A DNA stretch of 7,193 nucleotides from DATEPR01 sp036503065 (GTDB lineage: Bacteria > Actinomycetota > Actinomycetes > Mycobacteriales > Pseudonocardiaceae). The stretch is from the NCBI GenBank assembly GCA_036503065.1, contig DASXXM010000664.1:1-7193 (forward strand). The letters run 5' to 3'. Both the position numbers and the translations under genes were made by a program. The notes under the pieces were generated by a model. The model saw only the letters and a list, made by a program, of their open reading frames with translations. It ran no database searches and was not told the DNA's origin. This document shows positions 6,157 through 7,193 of the stretch, piece by piece (positions within the stretch are counted from its first letter, which is position 1; each line of letters begins with the position of its first letter).

Positions 6157-6185
6157 GCCGCCGCCCACCGACAGTCGGCGACCGC

Positions 6186-7193
6186 TCAGGACACCGTCGG
6201 CAGGTCCGGACTGGACACGTCGTAGATCTGGCCGGGCCGGGTCATCAGCGCGGCCAGCACGGCCGCCTTGCGGGCCGAGTCGTCCGCGCTGCCCCAGCGG
6301 ACCGTCCTGCCGCCGGCCAGGGTCAGCTGGACGCTGCCCGGCGTTGCCGCGCCGACCGCGCTGACCTCGGCGCGCAGTTGGGCGGGCAACGCGCTGATGA
6401 CCCGCACGACGGCCTGGGTGCGTTGGTCCGTCGGCGCGGCCGCGGGCAGCTGGAGCTTCGGCAGCCCGGCAGGCGCGACGGCCACGGTGGCGTAGTCCAG
6501 GCCGGTGCTGTCCACCAGGTGCTGGCCGTCGGCCTTGGTCAGCACGCCGACCGGGTCACGCTCGGTGATCGTGATCCGAACCGTGCTCGGCCACTCCCGG
6601 GACACGTCCACCCACGCCACCCTGGGCAGCCGCGCCACCCTGATGATGATGCCCACGGTGTCCAGCCGCAGCATCGGCGTGCCGTCGCGGATGTCGGCGG
6701 CCGTCTCGACCTGGGCGACGGTCAGGCCACGCACCCCGGCGACGTCGACCGACCTGACGCCGAGCACCGGCGTCCACAACGCCGTGACCACCACACCGAT
6801 TACGCCCAGCACGACGGCCAGCGCGACCCACCGGCGCGTCAGCACCCGGCGGCGGGTCGGGCGAGCGGGCGGCCGACGGCGGGACCGCCGGTCCCGCGCC
6901 TCTCGAGCTGGGTGATCGGCAGCGCGGACACGCGCGGAGCTGCCACGCGAAGTGCGGCCGGTGCGGGAATCACCGATGCGCCCGGCGGCCGATTCATCAG
7001 GAGCCGGAGAATTGCCCGATTTGGCCGCTCCGGCGCGGGGGCCCCCCGATTCCAGACTATCGGTTTCGGGCCGGCCGGATCGGGTGGTGCGAGCCGGTTG
7101 TGGATAACTCGGGTCGGCTGTGGACTGAGGATCGTCCCGGTTGGACGTGGCTCGGCGAACGTGGTCGCGGGCGGACTGTTCGTGCTTCTCGCG
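6186..7193 (-). CDS. ftsQ: FtsQ/DivIB divisome protein, 5' end outside the window
   Basis: A bitopic membrane protein that links FtsB/FtsL to the division machinery. Starting from the GTG at 6845, the sequence shows a transmembrane helix (about residues 6-24), a POTRA domain (about 29-97: VRSVDVAGVRGLTVAQV, then VAWVDVSREWPSTVRITITERDPVGVL) and a beta domain ending in GQIYDVSSPDLPTVS, which closely matches the M. tuberculosis FtsQ end. The frame has no stop from 6845 to the right edge, adding at least 116 Arg/Ser/Pro/Asp-rich residues without any ATG, GTG or TTG. Because no ribosome site precedes the GTG at 6845 and actinobacterial FtsQ proteins carry long disordered cytoplasmic N-termini, I take the true start to be beyond the window. 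The alternative is a 219-residue protein from 6845. The DinB-like gene follows closely. Confidence 0.93.
   Translation of the reverse strand, partial: REKHEQSARDHVRRATSNRDDPQSTADPSYPQPARTTRSGRPETDSLESGGPRAGAAKSGNSPAPDESAAGRIGDSRTGRTSRGSSARVRAADHPAREARDRRSRRRPPARPTRRRVLTRRWVALAVVLGVIGVVVTALWTPVLGVRSVDVAGVRGLTVAQVETAADIRDGTPMLRLDTVGIIIRVARLPRVAWVDVSREWPSTVRITITERDPVGVLTKADGQHLVDSTGLDYATVAVAPAGLPKLQLPAAAPTDQRTQAVVRVISALPAQLRAEVSAVGAATPGSVQLTLAGGRTVRWGSADDSARKAAVLAALMTRPGQIYDVSSPDLPTVS
7099..7127 (+). promoter_or_regulatory. DnaA-box-like pair inside the ftsQ coding region
   Basis: TGTGGATAA at 7099-7107 is the exact reverse complement of the classical DnaA box TTATCCACA. TGTGGACTG at 7119-7127 matches 7 of 9 positions in the same orientation, starting 20 bases further on. 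The stretch codes for the disordered FtsQ N-terminus, so the match may simply reflect the codons for Ser-Tyr-Pro-Gln. Confidence 0.25.

Noticed and set aside
5623..6168. Reading the DinB-family gene as DNA polymerase IV
   Set aside because: The His pattern and length are those of the DinB/DUF664 bundle; there are no Y-family polymerase motifs.

Overview
The window is a high-GC chromosomal segment in which every supported gene lies on the minus strand. It is the ftsQ-to-divIVA end of an actinobacterial division and cell-wall (dcw) cluster. Lineage evidence is the FtsZ start [20 protein letters not shown] and tail VDVPPFMRR, a Wag31-type DivIVA starting [17 protein letters not shown], and an actinobacterial SepF and YggT. 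From gene content and protein style I infer a Pseudonocardiales-like actinomycete. I cannot name a genus from the sequence alone.

Layout in transcription order (right to left): ftsQ (5' end beyond the right edge), a DinB/DUF664-family gene, a 247-nt gap with a candidate regulated ftsZ promoter and structured leader, ftsZ, pgeF (18 nt after ftsZ), yggS (ATGA overlap with pgeF), sepF (22 nt), yggT (25 nt), divIVA (47 nt), a block of three strong hairpins, then a small membrane protein with a His/Cys cluster. The leftmost 135 bases hold no gene I can support.

How the genes work together: FtsZ builds the Z-ring, SepF tethers FtsZ to the membrane (actinobacteria lack FtsA), and FtsQ is the bitopic divisome scaffold. 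DivIVA/Wag31 organises polar growth. PgeF edits a mis-made peptidoglycan precursor, YggS maintains PLP homeostasis, and YggT is a conserved membrane protein of unclear role. Apart from the DinB-like gene, this is a canonical arrangement.

I see no undescribed multi-gene system, mobile element, CRISPR array or RNA gene. The points most worth a second look are the DinB-like gene between ftsQ and ftsZ, the double inverted-repeat architecture around the candidate ftsZ promoter, the His/Cys membrane protein, the hairpin block after divIVA, and a perfect DnaA-box sequence inside the FtsQ N-terminal coding region.
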